Made by a program: the position numbers and the translations under genes
Shown: one piece after another, positions 1 through 5,254 of the stretch
Layout of the letters: the number at the start of each line of letters is the position of its first letter
How positions within the stretch are numbered: the stretch's first letter is position 1
Origin: Comamonas sp. lk
GTDB taxonomy: Bacteria; Pseudomonadota; Gammaproteobacteria; Burkholderiales; Burkholderiaceae_C
Direction: 5' to 3'
Length of the DNA: 5,254 nt
Assembly: GCA_945875225.1 (NCBI GenBank)
Contig: CAMCJY010000162.1
Span: 1 to 5,254, forward strand
The notes under the pieces: model-generated
Seen by the model: only the letters and a program-made list of their open reading frames with translations
What the model was told of the DNA's origin: nothing
The model's database searches: none

Positions 1-637
1 CCTCAATCAAGGCGATCGCCACGTCTTCGCGCACATAACCCGAGGCCATTTGTTGGGCCTGGCTTTGGTCGGTGCGCCCCCGGTGGTCCACGATGCCCAA
101 AATGCCACCAGGCTTTAAAGCCAGGTAAAAAGCCTTGAGTGATTCCTGCAACTCGCCTTGCTCCATCCAGTTGTGCAGGTTGCGAAAGCTGATCACCACA
201 TCGGCGCTGCCCGCAGGCGCGATGGCATGGCGGTCCGCGCGAAAAGGCGTAACCAGCACCTTGCCGTATAAGTCGGGTTCTTTGCGCAGGCGCTGCAGTA
301 GCTTGTCATGGTCGGCCTGGTATTGCGGTTGGGAGCCATCGCGGTTCGCCGCGATATACAAACCCTTGTCCTTGAGCCAAGGCGCAAGAATTTCCATGTA
401 ATAGCCACTGCTGCCAGGCAGGATTTCCACCACGGTGCTATTCGGACGGACACTAAAAAACGCCAGTGTCTCCGCCGGATGCCGGTAAGGGTCGCGCGCC
501 ACATTGCCCTGCGAGCGGTAGCTTGCGCTAAGCAAGGGCTTGAAGGTGTCGGCAGATACCGGCTGGGCAAAGGCAGGGTACAAGCTCGCGGATAGCGTCA
601 GGGCCCAAAAGAGCAATCGGCGGGATAAAACGTTCAT
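1..637 (-). CDS. Exported class I SAM-dependent methyltransferase-family protein (COG4798-like), C terminus off the window
   Basis: The reading frame is open from the ATG at 637 to the left edge, giving 212 residues without a stop. Residues 1-24 look like a Sec signal peptide: R6 and R7, a hydrophobic core, then AFA before Q25. The mature part follows the predicted-methyltransferase family I know as COG4798. It has RHPAETLAFF (52-61), a motif I-like strand and loop VVEILPGSSGYY (69-80), ADVVISFRNLHNW (145-157), and LKPGGILGIVDHR (174-186), the usual post-motif strand. GYVRED (200-205) normally precedes the C-terminal helix, so I estimate 50-70 residues are missing. Relatives usually read PGGGWY where this one reads PGSSGYY, so SAM binding is uncertain. 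The start is supported by GAGGGA six bases upstream. The gene lies 43 nt behind the glutathione transferase and is probably cotranscribed with it. The substrate is unknown, and an exported SAM enzyme is puzzling because SAM is cytosolic. Confidence 0.85.
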   Translation of the reverse strand, partial: MNVLSRRLLFWALTLSASLYPAFAQPVSADTFKPLLSASYRSQGNVARDPYRHPAETLAFFSVRPNSTVVEILPGSSGYYMEILAPWLKDKGLYIAANRDGSQPQYQADHDKLLQRLRKEPDLYGKVLVTPFRADRHAIAPAGSADVVISFRNLHNWMEQGELQESLKAFYLALKPGGILGIVDHRGRTDQSQAQQMASGYVREDVAIALIE

Positions 638-643
638 TGAAAA

Positions 644-649
644 TCCCTC
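644..649 (-). promoter_or_regulatory. Ribosome binding site of the exported methyltransferase-like gene
   Basis: The minus strand reads GAGGGA followed by TTTTCA and the ATG at 637, a six-base spacer. It fixes the start used here and shows the gene is translated independently of the upstream glutathione transferase, whose stop lies 43 nt away. No terminator-like hairpin is seen in the gap. Confidence 0.7.
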
Positions 650-680
650 AAAGCGAAAGAGTCAAAGCAATACAGCTGGC

Positions 681-1532
681 CTAAGCCTTGCGGTCAAAGT
701 CACTCGCCTCATGCCGCTCGGCCAACTGCTTGCCTGGTTCGCCCCAGGTGCGGTTGACAATGCGCCCACGCTGTACCGCCGGGCGCTGGGCAATTTGGTC
801 GGCCCAGCGAATCACGTGGGTGTATTCCTGTACTTGTAAAAACTCACCTGCCTCATAGAGCTGGCCTTTGGCCAGGGCGCCATACCAGGGCCAGACAGCC
901 ATGTCGGCGATGCTGTATTCCTCGCCAGCCAGATAAGGGCGCTCTGCCAGGTGCTTGTCCAGCACGTCCATCTGCCGCTTGACTTCCATGGCAAAGCGGT
1001 TGATGGGATATTCCATTTTGTTGGGCGCATAGGCATAAAAATGCCCGAAACCGCCACCCAGCATCGGCGCACTACCCATCTGCCAGAACAGCCAAGACAT
1101 GCATTCGGTTTGGGTCACGAAGTCCTTCGGTAAAAAGGCGTCAAATTTCTGTGCCAGGTACCACAAAATTGCGCCCGACTCAAACACCCGCACCGGCTCA
1201 GGTCCGCTGCGGTCCAGCAGGGCTGGAATCTTGGAGTTGGGGTTGATGGCGACAAAGTCACTGCCAAACTGCTGGCCTTCCTGGATATTGATCAGCCAGG
1301 CATCGTATTCGGCGCCGCTATGACCCAGCGCGAGCAGCTCCTCGAGCATGACGGTGACTTTGATGCCGTTGGGCGTACCCAGTGAATACAGTTGCAAGGG
1401 ATGCTTGCCCACGGGCAATGCTTTGTCGTGTGTGGCACCGGCGATAGGCCGATTGATATGCGCGAACTTGCCGCCGCTGCTCTTATCCCAAGTCCAAACC
1501 TTGGGGGGGAGATATTGCGTGTCGTCGCTCAT
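681..1532 (-). CDS. yghU: Glutathione transferase / disulfide-bond oxidoreductase YghU (Nu class)
   Basis: This 283-residue protein matches E. coli YghU along its whole length as I remember it, including the N-terminal extension KVWTWDKSSGGKFAHINRP (11-29). YghU-type enzymes are cytosolic, bind glutathione and reduce disulfides with it. The thioredoxin-fold domain spans about 46-132. It has LGTPNG (51-56) at the catalytic end, NPNSKIPAL (97-105) with the expected cis-proline P103, and ES (118-119), which binds the gamma-glutamyl end of glutathione. The helical domain spans about 140-262 and includes LGGGFGHFYAYAP (158-170) and the N-capping segment YSIADMAVWPW (206-216). The tail RPAVQRGRIVNR (250-261) and ERHEASDF (272-279) is also YghU-like. 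The length is normal. The ATG directly follows the stop codon of the hydratase-like gene, so expression is probably coupled. The physiological substrate cannot be read from the sequence. Confidence 0.95.
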   Translation of the reverse strand: MSDDTQYLPPKVWTWDKSSGGKFAHINRPIAGATHDKALPVGKHPLQLYSLGTPNGIKVTVMLEELLALGHSGAEYDAWLINIQEGQQFGSDFVAINPNSKIPALLDRSGPEPVRVFESGAILWYLAQKFDAFLPKDFVTQTECMSWLFWQMGSAPMLGGGFGHFYAYAPNKMEYPINRFAMEVKRQMDVLDKHLAERPYLAGEEYSIADMAVWPWYGALAKGQLYEAGEFLQVQEYTHVIRWADQIAQRPAVQRGRIVNRTWGEPGKQLAERHEASDFDRKA

Positions 1533-2333
1533 TTAGCATCCCTTAAATTGCGGCGGGCGCTTTTCCACAAACGCCTGGGCCGCGCCTTTGTGGTCCTGGG
1601 TTTCAAAAGTGCGGATCATGTTGGGCGCTTCCAAGTCCAGCACATCACCGAGCGATCCGCGCAGCGCGGTGTTGAGGTTTTGCTTCATATACCCGACGGC
1701 CACGGTGGGCAGCGCGGCTAGTTCGCCGGCCCAGGCTTGCGCGGCTTGGCCCAGTTGGTCTGGGGCTACCACTCGGTTGACCAGGCCGATACGCAGGGCT
1801 TCTTCGCTTTGCACGACCTGGGCAGTGAAATACATCTCGCGCGCTTTGGCCGCGCCCACCAAGTAGTTGAGAAAGTAGCTGCCGCCAAAGTCGCCAGAAA
1901 GCCCGATTTTGGAAAAGGCGGTGGTGAATTTGGCATTGCTGGAGGCAATACGCATATCGCAGGCCAGTGCCAGGGACAGGCCCGCGCCGGCTGCGGGGCC
2001 GGGGATGACGGCCAGCGTAGGCTTGGGCATTTCATGCAGCCAGCGGGCGGATTCCATGATCATGCGCAGGCCCTGGGTGCGCTCCTCAAAACTGATGGTT
2101 TCTACACCATCGGCTACGCTTTTGGCAAAGCCTTTGACATCGCCGCCAGCGCAAAACGCATCGCCCGTGCCTGTCAGCACCACCAGGCGCACACTGCGGT
2201 CGGCGGCCAGGCGGGCCAGGCTGCGCTCTAGGTCAATCAGCATGGGCCGTGTCATGGCGTTGCGCGCCTCGGGCCGGTTCATGGTCAGGGTGGCGATGCC
2301 GTCTTCAATATGTTCCAGTAAATCTTGGCTCAT
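1533..2333 (-). CDS. Enoyl-CoA hydratase/isomerase (crotonase) family protein, probably not a classical hydratase
   Basis: This 266-residue protein has the normal length and layout of the crotonase superfamily, whose members act on acyl-CoA thioesters in the cytosol. MNRPEARNAM (18-27) is the N-terminal signature. FCAGGDVKGF (60-69) and PGPAAGAGLSLALACD (111-126) provide the two oxyanion-hole segments. VEKRPPQFKG (256-265) is the usual C terminus. Ungapped alignment by eye to rat mitochondrial enoyl-CoA hydratase puts S120 at the Glu144 position and F140 at the Glu164 position, so the hydration dyad is absent. In SKIGLSGDFGG (141-151), D148 matches the aspartate of the GLIPDCGG segment in PaaG-type isomerases. 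I therefore infer an isomerase-like or other CoA-ester activity; the substrate is unknown. The gene lies 65 nt after the nitronate monooxygenase-like gene and abuts yghU without a gap. The start is supported by AAGGA five bases upstream. Confidence 0.92.
   Translation of the reverse strand: MSQDLLEHIEDGIATLTMNRPEARNAMTRPMLIDLERSLARLAADRSVRLVVLTGTGDAFCAGGDVKGFAKSVADGVETISFEERTQGLRMIMESARWLHEMPKPTLAVIPGPAAGAGLSLALACDMRIASSNAKFTTAFSKIGLSGDFGGSYFLNYLVGAAKAREMYFTAQVVQSEEALRIGLVNRVVAPDQLGQAAQAWAGELAALPTVAVGYMKQNLNTALRGSLGDVLDLEAPNMIRTFETQDHKGAAQAFVEKRPPQFKGC
1539..1544 (-). promoter_or_regulatory. Ribosome binding site of yghU inside the upstream coding region
   Basis: The minus strand reads AAGGGA, then TGCTAA, then the yghU ATG. 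The Shine-Dalgarno sequence lies in the Lys-Gly codons near the end of the hydratase-like gene, and the stop TAA touches the next start (TAAATG). A ribosome finishing the first gene stops on the initiation site of the second, which favours translational coupling. Confidence 0.75.
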
Positions 2334-2336
2334 GGA

Positions 2337-2343
2337 CTTCCTT
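2337..2343 (-). promoter_or_regulatory. Ribosome binding site of the hydratase-family gene
   Basis: The minus strand reads AAGGAAG followed by TCC and the ATG at 2333; counted from the core AAGGA the spacer is five bases. It supports this start. The 65-nt gap upstream holds no convincing promoter or terminator, so read-through from the nitronate monooxygenase-like gene is likely. Confidence 0.75.
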
Positions 2344-2398
2344 GGGCTGGGTTTAGTGACAGTTTTGATTTGGCATTTACGGGCGGGATAGTCGGCGC

Positions 2399-3379
2399 TC
2401 AGGCCGCCAGCAAGGCGGCTTTGGCCTCTTGGTATTCGCGCTTAAAACGTGCCACCATTTCTCCAGCGGGCATCACTTCGCGGATAGCGCCTATGCCCTG
2501 GCCACAGCCCCAGATGTCTTTCCACGCCTTCGCGGCATTAGCGCCTTCACCGCTGGCGAAGTTCATTTTGCTGGGGTCGCTCTCAGGCAAATGGTCGGGG
2601 TCCATACCGGCGTTGCGGATGCTGCCTTTGAGGTAATTGCCGTGGATGCCGGTGTAGAAGTTGCTGTACACAATATCGTCCGAATTGGACTCGGTAATCA
2701 TCTGCTTATAGCCGTCGACGGCGCGTGCTTCGTCCGTTGCAATAAAGGCAGAGCCGATATAGGCCAGGTCCGCGCCCATGGCCTGGGCCGCCAAAATGGC
2801 GCCGCCCGAGGAAATAGCCCCGGACAATGCGATAGGGCCACCAAACCACTGGCGGATTTCCGCCACCATGGCAAACGGGCTTTTGACGCTGGCGTGGCCA
2901 CCGGCACCAGCGGCGACGGGTATCAGGCCATCGGCGCCTTTTTCGATGGCCTTGTGGGCAAACACATTGTTAATCACATCATGCAGCACCACGCCGCCCC
3001 AGGCCTGTACCGCGCGGTTGACGTCCTCGCGAGCGCCCAGGCTGGTAATGACGATAGGCACTTTGTATTTTTCGCAGACCTGCATATCGTGGTCCAAGCG
3101 GTCATTGCTTTTGTGCACGATCTGGTTGATGGCATAAGGCGCAGCGGGCGACTCTGGGTGGGCCTTGTCGTGGGCGGCCAGCGCCTCGCTAATTTCGGCC
3201 AGCCACTCATCTAGCTGGGCGGCAGGGCGTGCGTTCAGGGCGGGCATGGAGCCCACCACGCCGGCCTTGCACTGGGCGATTACCAGTTTGGGGTTGCTGA
3301 TGATGAACAGCGGCGAGCCAATCACCGGGAAGCGCAATTTTTGGAGTACGGGCGGGAGGTAGCGGGCAGGAGCAGTCAT
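2399..3379 (-). CDS. Nitronate monooxygenase-family FMN protein (2-nitropropane dioxygenase-like)
   Basis: This 326-residue protein belongs to the nitronate monooxygenase / NAD(P)H-dependent flavin oxidoreductase family, cytosolic TIM-barrel FMN enzymes that typically oxidise alkyl nitronates. The N-terminal barrel strand is FPVIGSPLFIISNP (17-30). AINQIVHKSNDRL (83-95) is typical of a large proteobacterial subgroup. VAAGAGGHASVKSPFA (155-170) contains H162, the position of the catalytic histidine in the family. ALSGAISSGGAILAAQAMGA (184-203) followed by IGSAFIATDEA (208-218) forms the FMN phosphate site. The C-terminal part, with YTGIHGNYLKGSI (242-254), LPESDPSKMNF (264-274) and IWGCGQGIGAI (289-299), also fits that subgroup. 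Many members have no tested substrate and some relatives are NADH:quinone reductases, so the exact reaction is uncertain. No Shine-Dalgarno sequence precedes this ATG, but it gives the usual family N terminus. It is the first gene of the probable four-gene minus-strand operon. Confidence 0.93.
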   Translation of the reverse strand: MTAPARYLPPVLQKLRFPVIGSPLFIISNPKLVIAQCKAGVVGSMPALNARPAAQLDEWLAEISEALAAHDKAHPESPAAPYAINQIVHKSNDRLDHDMQVCEKYKVPIVITSLGAREDVNRAVQAWGGVVLHDVINNVFAHKAIEKGADGLIPVAAGAGGHASVKSPFAMVAEIRQWFGGPIALSGAISSGGAILAAQAMGADLAYIGSAFIATDEARAVDGYKQMITESNSDDIVYSNFYTGIHGNYLKGSIRNAGMDPDHLPESDPSKMNFASGEGANAAKAWKDIWGCGQGIGAIREVMPAGEMVARFKREYQEAKAALLAA

Positions 3380-3406
3380 GTGGGCGGGTAAATACGGTTA
3401 GGGTTG

Positions 3407-3417
3407 GGGGATTCCCC
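3407..3417. repeat. Short inverted repeat near the probable operon start point
   Basis: The sequence gggga-t-tcccc has two perfect 5-base arms around one central base. It lies just downstream of the candidate -10 for the minus-strand operon, where a repressor could act. It has no T-run and a one-base loop, so it is not a terminator. A chance origin is possible. Confidence 0.35.
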
Positions 3418-3420
3418 GAT

Positions 3421-3447
3421 AGCATACGACAGGCCATGGGCGCGCAA
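3421..3447 (-). promoter_or_regulatory. Weak candidate promoter for the minus-strand operon
   Basis: The minus strand has TATGCT at 3426-3421, four of six matches to the -10 consensus. A poor -35-like TTTGCG lies about 16 bases upstream, near 3447. Transcription would start near 3414 and leave a leader of about 35 nt before the ATG at 3379. The fit is modest and the call is tentative. Confidence 0.22.
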
Positions 3448-3463
3448 ACTCGCCAAGGTGACA

Positions 3464-3475
3464 GCCAGCCCTGGC
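3464..3475. repeat. Short inverted repeat in the divergent promoter region
   Basis: GCCAG and CTGGC form perfect 5-base arms separated by CC. The site sits near the middle of the divergent intergenic region. It is a possible operator half-site pair, but GC-rich sequence makes such repeats common by chance. Confidence 0.25.
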
Positions 3476-3560
3476 GGCTTGCCTCTGGCCTGCCCGCCCT
3501 TTGCGCATCATGGCGCAGTCCGTGGTAGCCTATGGTGTTGTTTTCAAAACCTTGTGGACG

Positions 3561-4037
3561 ATGCAGCTTAAAGAGTGGCGATTACGCGTGCTGGCCTTGG
3601 CTTGTACCATGCCAATGGTTGCCAGCGCGGCGCTGGGCGGGGCGCCGTTTGTCGCTGGTGCTTCGGCTGCGGTCGATGCAAGGGTCGCGCGCTATCAGCC
3701 TGTAGCAATCGCGCAGGGCGGCTATCGGGTGTTTGCGCTGGAGCTCAATAACGCAACCGTGCTTCAAGAATTTGTGGATGCCAGCGGCCAGGTTTTTGCC
3801 CTGCGCTGGAGCGGCCCGGACCTGCCGGATATGGGCATGCTGCTGGGGCCTTACTTGCCGGTATTTAAGGCCTCGGTGCAAGCGGCAAGGCAAGCGGGCA
3901 AGCGCGGCGGGCCCGTCTCGGTGCAATCGGGCGGCTTAGTGCTGGTCTCCACCGGTGTCATGGGTGCGTTTCAGGGCTACGCCTATCTAACGGCGCTACT
4001 TCCGCCTGGTGTTGATGTGCAGGCGCTGTTGAAATAG
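3561..4037 (+). CDS. DUF2844 family exported protein
   Basis: From the ATG at 3561 this is a 158-residue protein of the uncharacterised DUF2844 family, recognised by ALGGAP (24-29) right after the signal peptide, VLQEFVDASGQVFALRWSGP (67-86), DLPDMGMLLGPY (87-98), and AFQGYAYLTALLPPGV (136-151) near the C terminus. Residues 1-23 form a Sec signal peptide: K4, R7 and R9, a hydrophobic core, and the cleavage motif ASA before A24. The C15 context is not a good lipobox, so a soluble periplasmic or secreted protein is likely. I chose 3561 because it gives a normal signal peptide; the frame also allows ATG 3510 or TTG 3501, which would place 17-20 extra residues before the charged region. None of the starts has a strong Shine-Dalgarno sequence. 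The DUF3443 gene follows after 10 nt, which suggests a two-gene operon and shared function. No biochemical role is known to me. Confidence 0.85.
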   Translation: MQLKEWRLRVLALACTMPMVASAALGGAPFVAGASAAVDARVARYQPVAIAQGGYRVFALELNNATVLQEFVDASGQVFALRWSGPDLPDMGMLLGPYLPVFKASVQAARQAGKRGGPVSVQSGGLVLVSTGVMGAFQGYAYLTALLPPGVDVQALLK

Positions 4038-4047
4038 TGCGGGCCTT

Positions 4048-5254
4048 ATGAAGCGGTTGTTCATGCTTGTCGCGCTGGCATCGGCACTGGTGGCCTGTGG
4101 TGGAGGGACATCCGCTCCACAACCGGAAGTGCTGTTTGTCAACGGTGTCAACGTTGTCGACCTTCTGGTCGATGGCGGCCCCGACGGCAACGGGGTGAAC
4201 CGGCTGTTCACCAGTGTGACGATTTGCAAGCCGGGTAGCGCAACGCTGTGCACAACCATAGACCATGTGCTGGTGGATACCGGCTCGGTAGGATTGCGGC
4301 TGCTGGCCAGTGAGGTGCCGACGCAATTGCAACTGAGCGCCGCCAAAACCAACACCGGGAACGTGCTGCTAGGGTGCGCCAATTTTTTGGATGGCTCTTT
4401 TGCCTGGGGTCCGCTGGCGCTGGCGGATGTGAAGCTTGGCGGATTGACGTCAGCCGATACCACGGTCCAATTGGTCGGCCACTCAGACTACGACCGATTT
4501 CAAAGCCAATGCTCGGCCTCCGGTGATCCCATCATTACCCCCAGCGATCTGGGTGCCAAGGGGATATTGGGCCTGGGCCTAAGCAAACAGGACTGCGGCA
4601 GCGCCTGTGCAGTGCAAGGGAGGCGCAGCGCGCAAAACGGTAAATATTTCAGCTGCACCAACGCCGCTTGTACCAGCGTCGCGGGTACCACGTTGGCGAC
4701 CGACAAGCAACTACAACAGGTGGTGGCGCGTTTTCCCACGGACAACAATGGCCTTGCCATCCAAATGAACAGCGTGCCTAGCTCGGGTGCCGCCACCGCC
4801 ACGGGGAGAATGGTTTTCGGGCTGGGAACGCGAAGCAATAACCAAGTCCCCACATTGCAGGTCTTGGCGACCACCAGTCAGGGCTATCTTTTGGGTGCCC
4901 TGAGCAGCAACAGCACATTGGCAGGGGGCAGTTTTTCAAGTACCTTTTTGGACACCGGCTCTAACGGTATTTTTTTCGACTCCAATTTGCCTAATTGCGG
5001 ATACCCCAATGACAGTGGCTTTTATTGCCCGCTTGCGGACGTGGTGTTTAGTGTGGCACTTGGCAGCGCAGGGGTCGGGCAGGCGAGGAAGAGTTTCACC
5101 ATCACCAATGCCGCAGCTTTGTTCCAAAAAGGCAATACTGCGCTGCCGACCTTGGGCGGGACCTTGAACGCCCAGGGCCTTTTAGACTTGGGCTTGCCAT
5201 TTTTTTATGGCAAAACCGTGGTCATTGGCATTGACGGCATGGCCGCTACGGGTG
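4048..5254 (+). CDS. DUF3443 family lipoprotein with pepsin-like motif layout, last residues off the window
   Basis: The frame is open from the ATG at 4048 to the right edge (402 residues). By family length and the C-terminal segment reached, probably only 10-20 residues are missing. Residues 1-17 are a lipoprotein signal peptide with lipobox LVAC and acceptor C17, followed by GGG, so the protein should be membrane-anchored and face the periplasm or the cell surface. The rest matches DUF3443 as I know it: TIDHVLVDTGSVGLRLLAS (70-88), GILGLGLSKQDCG (172-184), FPTDNNGLAIQM (229-240), GAATATGRMVFGLGT (247-261), and FLDTGSNGIFF (300-310). Ten cysteines in the mature part, several in close pairs (60/68, 183/187, 203/208, 317/327), suggest disulfide bonds. 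The two DTGS motifs (D77, D302) resemble the catalytic aspartates of a bilobed aspartic protease; that role is my inference. The gene starts 10 nt after the DUF2844 stop with only a weak GCGGG ahead of it, so it may rely on coupling. Confidence 0.88.
   Translation, partial: MKRLFMLVALASALVACGGGTSAPQPEVLFVNGVNVVDLLVDGGPDGNGVNRLFTSVTICKPGSATLCTTIDHVLVDTGSVGLRLLASEVPTQLQLSAAKTNTGNVLLGCANFLDGSFAWGPLALADVKLGGLTSADTTVQLVGHSDYDRFQSQCSASGDPIITPSDLGAKGILGLGLSKQDCGSACAVQGRRSAQNGKYFSCTNAACTSVAGTTLATDKQLQQVVARFPTDNNGLAIQMNSVPSSGAATATGRMVFGLGTRSNNQVPTLQVLATTSQGYLLGALSSNSTLAGGSFSSTFLDTGSNGIFFDSNLPNCGYPNDSGFYCPLADVVFSVALGSAGVGQARKSFTITNAAALFQKGNTALPTLGGTLNAQGLLDLGLPFFYGKTVVIGIDGMAATG

Larger units (their letters stand above)
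3380..3560. other. Divergent intergenic region between the minus-strand operon and the DUF2844/DUF3443 pair
   Basis: This 181-nt stretch separates two divergent transcription units and must hold or adjoin the promoters for both. I see no strong sigma70 consensus in either direction. It contains two short inverted repeats (3407-3417 and 3464-3475), either of which could bind a regulator. No small gene or RNA is supported. The DUF2844 frame can be extended upstream into this region from 3510 (ATG) or 3501 (TTG), but that does not improve the protein. Confidence 0.6.

Noticed and set aside
135..595. Short open frames on both strands within the methyltransferase-like gene
   Set aside because: They overlap a 212-codon frame that reaches the window edge and has a signal peptide, a ribosome binding site and family motifs.
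1737..2391. Overlapping plus-strand open frames opposite the hydratase-family gene
   Set aside because: The minus-strand frame carries all crotonase signatures and a good ribosome binding site. The antisense translations are low-complexity and have no family resemblance.
2429..3214. Long plus-strand open frame (261 codons) opposite the nitronate monooxygenase-like gene
   Set aside because: It lies fully antisense to a gene with clear family motifs along its whole length, and its translation shows no recognisable domain. It is a by-product of GC-rich codon use.
3464..3475. Inverted repeat considered as a rho-independent terminator
   Set aside because: The arms are only five bases with a two-base loop, there is no T-run on either strand, and the position between divergent genes does not call for a terminator.
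3501..3560. Upstream TTG (3501) or ATG (3510) start for the DUF2844 gene
   Set aside because: These would add 17-20 residues in front of the charged n-region of the signal peptide, which is unusual for the family, and neither has a Shine-Dalgarno sequence. The ATG at 3561 gives a normal signal peptide, although its own ribosome binding site is also weak.
3958..4874. Minus-strand open frames opposite the DUF2844 end and the DUF3443 gene
   Set aside because: The plus frame is continuous, has a lipobox and matches DUF3443 throughout. The antisense frames show no motifs.

Overview
The window looks like chromosomal DNA of a betaproteobacterium, most likely Burkholderiales (Comamonadaceae-like). 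This is inferred from its moderately GC-rich coding sequence, the close resemblance of the nitronate monooxygenase and enoyl-CoA hydratase-like proteins to what I remember of that group, and the DUF2844/DUF3443 gene pair, which I associate with Burkholderiales. No mobile element, RNA gene or CRISPR array is visible.

Left and centre (1-3379) hold four genes on the minus strand. In transcription order they are a nitronate monooxygenase-family flavoprotein (3379-2399), an enoyl-CoA hydratase/isomerase-family protein (2333-1533), a YghU-type (Nu-class) glutathione transferase (1532-681), and a methyltransferase-family protein with a signal peptide (637 to beyond the left edge). The gaps are 65, 0 and 43 nt. 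The last three genes each have a good Shine-Dalgarno sequence, so one operon is likely. Its theme would be removal of reactive or electrophilic small molecules plus CoA-thioester chemistry, but no single pathway can be read from it.

The 181-nt divergent intergenic region (3380-3560) probably carries promoters for both directions. It contains two short inverted repeats but no strong consensus promoter.

Right (3561-5254) holds two plus-strand genes for exported proteins: a DUF2844 protein with a cleavable signal peptide and, 10 nt further on, a DUF3443 lipoprotein that runs off the right edge close to its expected C terminus. The DUF3443 protein has two DTGS motifs, a flap-like segment and two psi-loop-like segments in the order and spacing of pepsin-type aspartic proteases. 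This is the most interesting observation in the window. A second one is the hydratase-family protein, which lacks both canonical catalytic glutamates but keeps an aspartate at the position used by PaaG-like isomerases.
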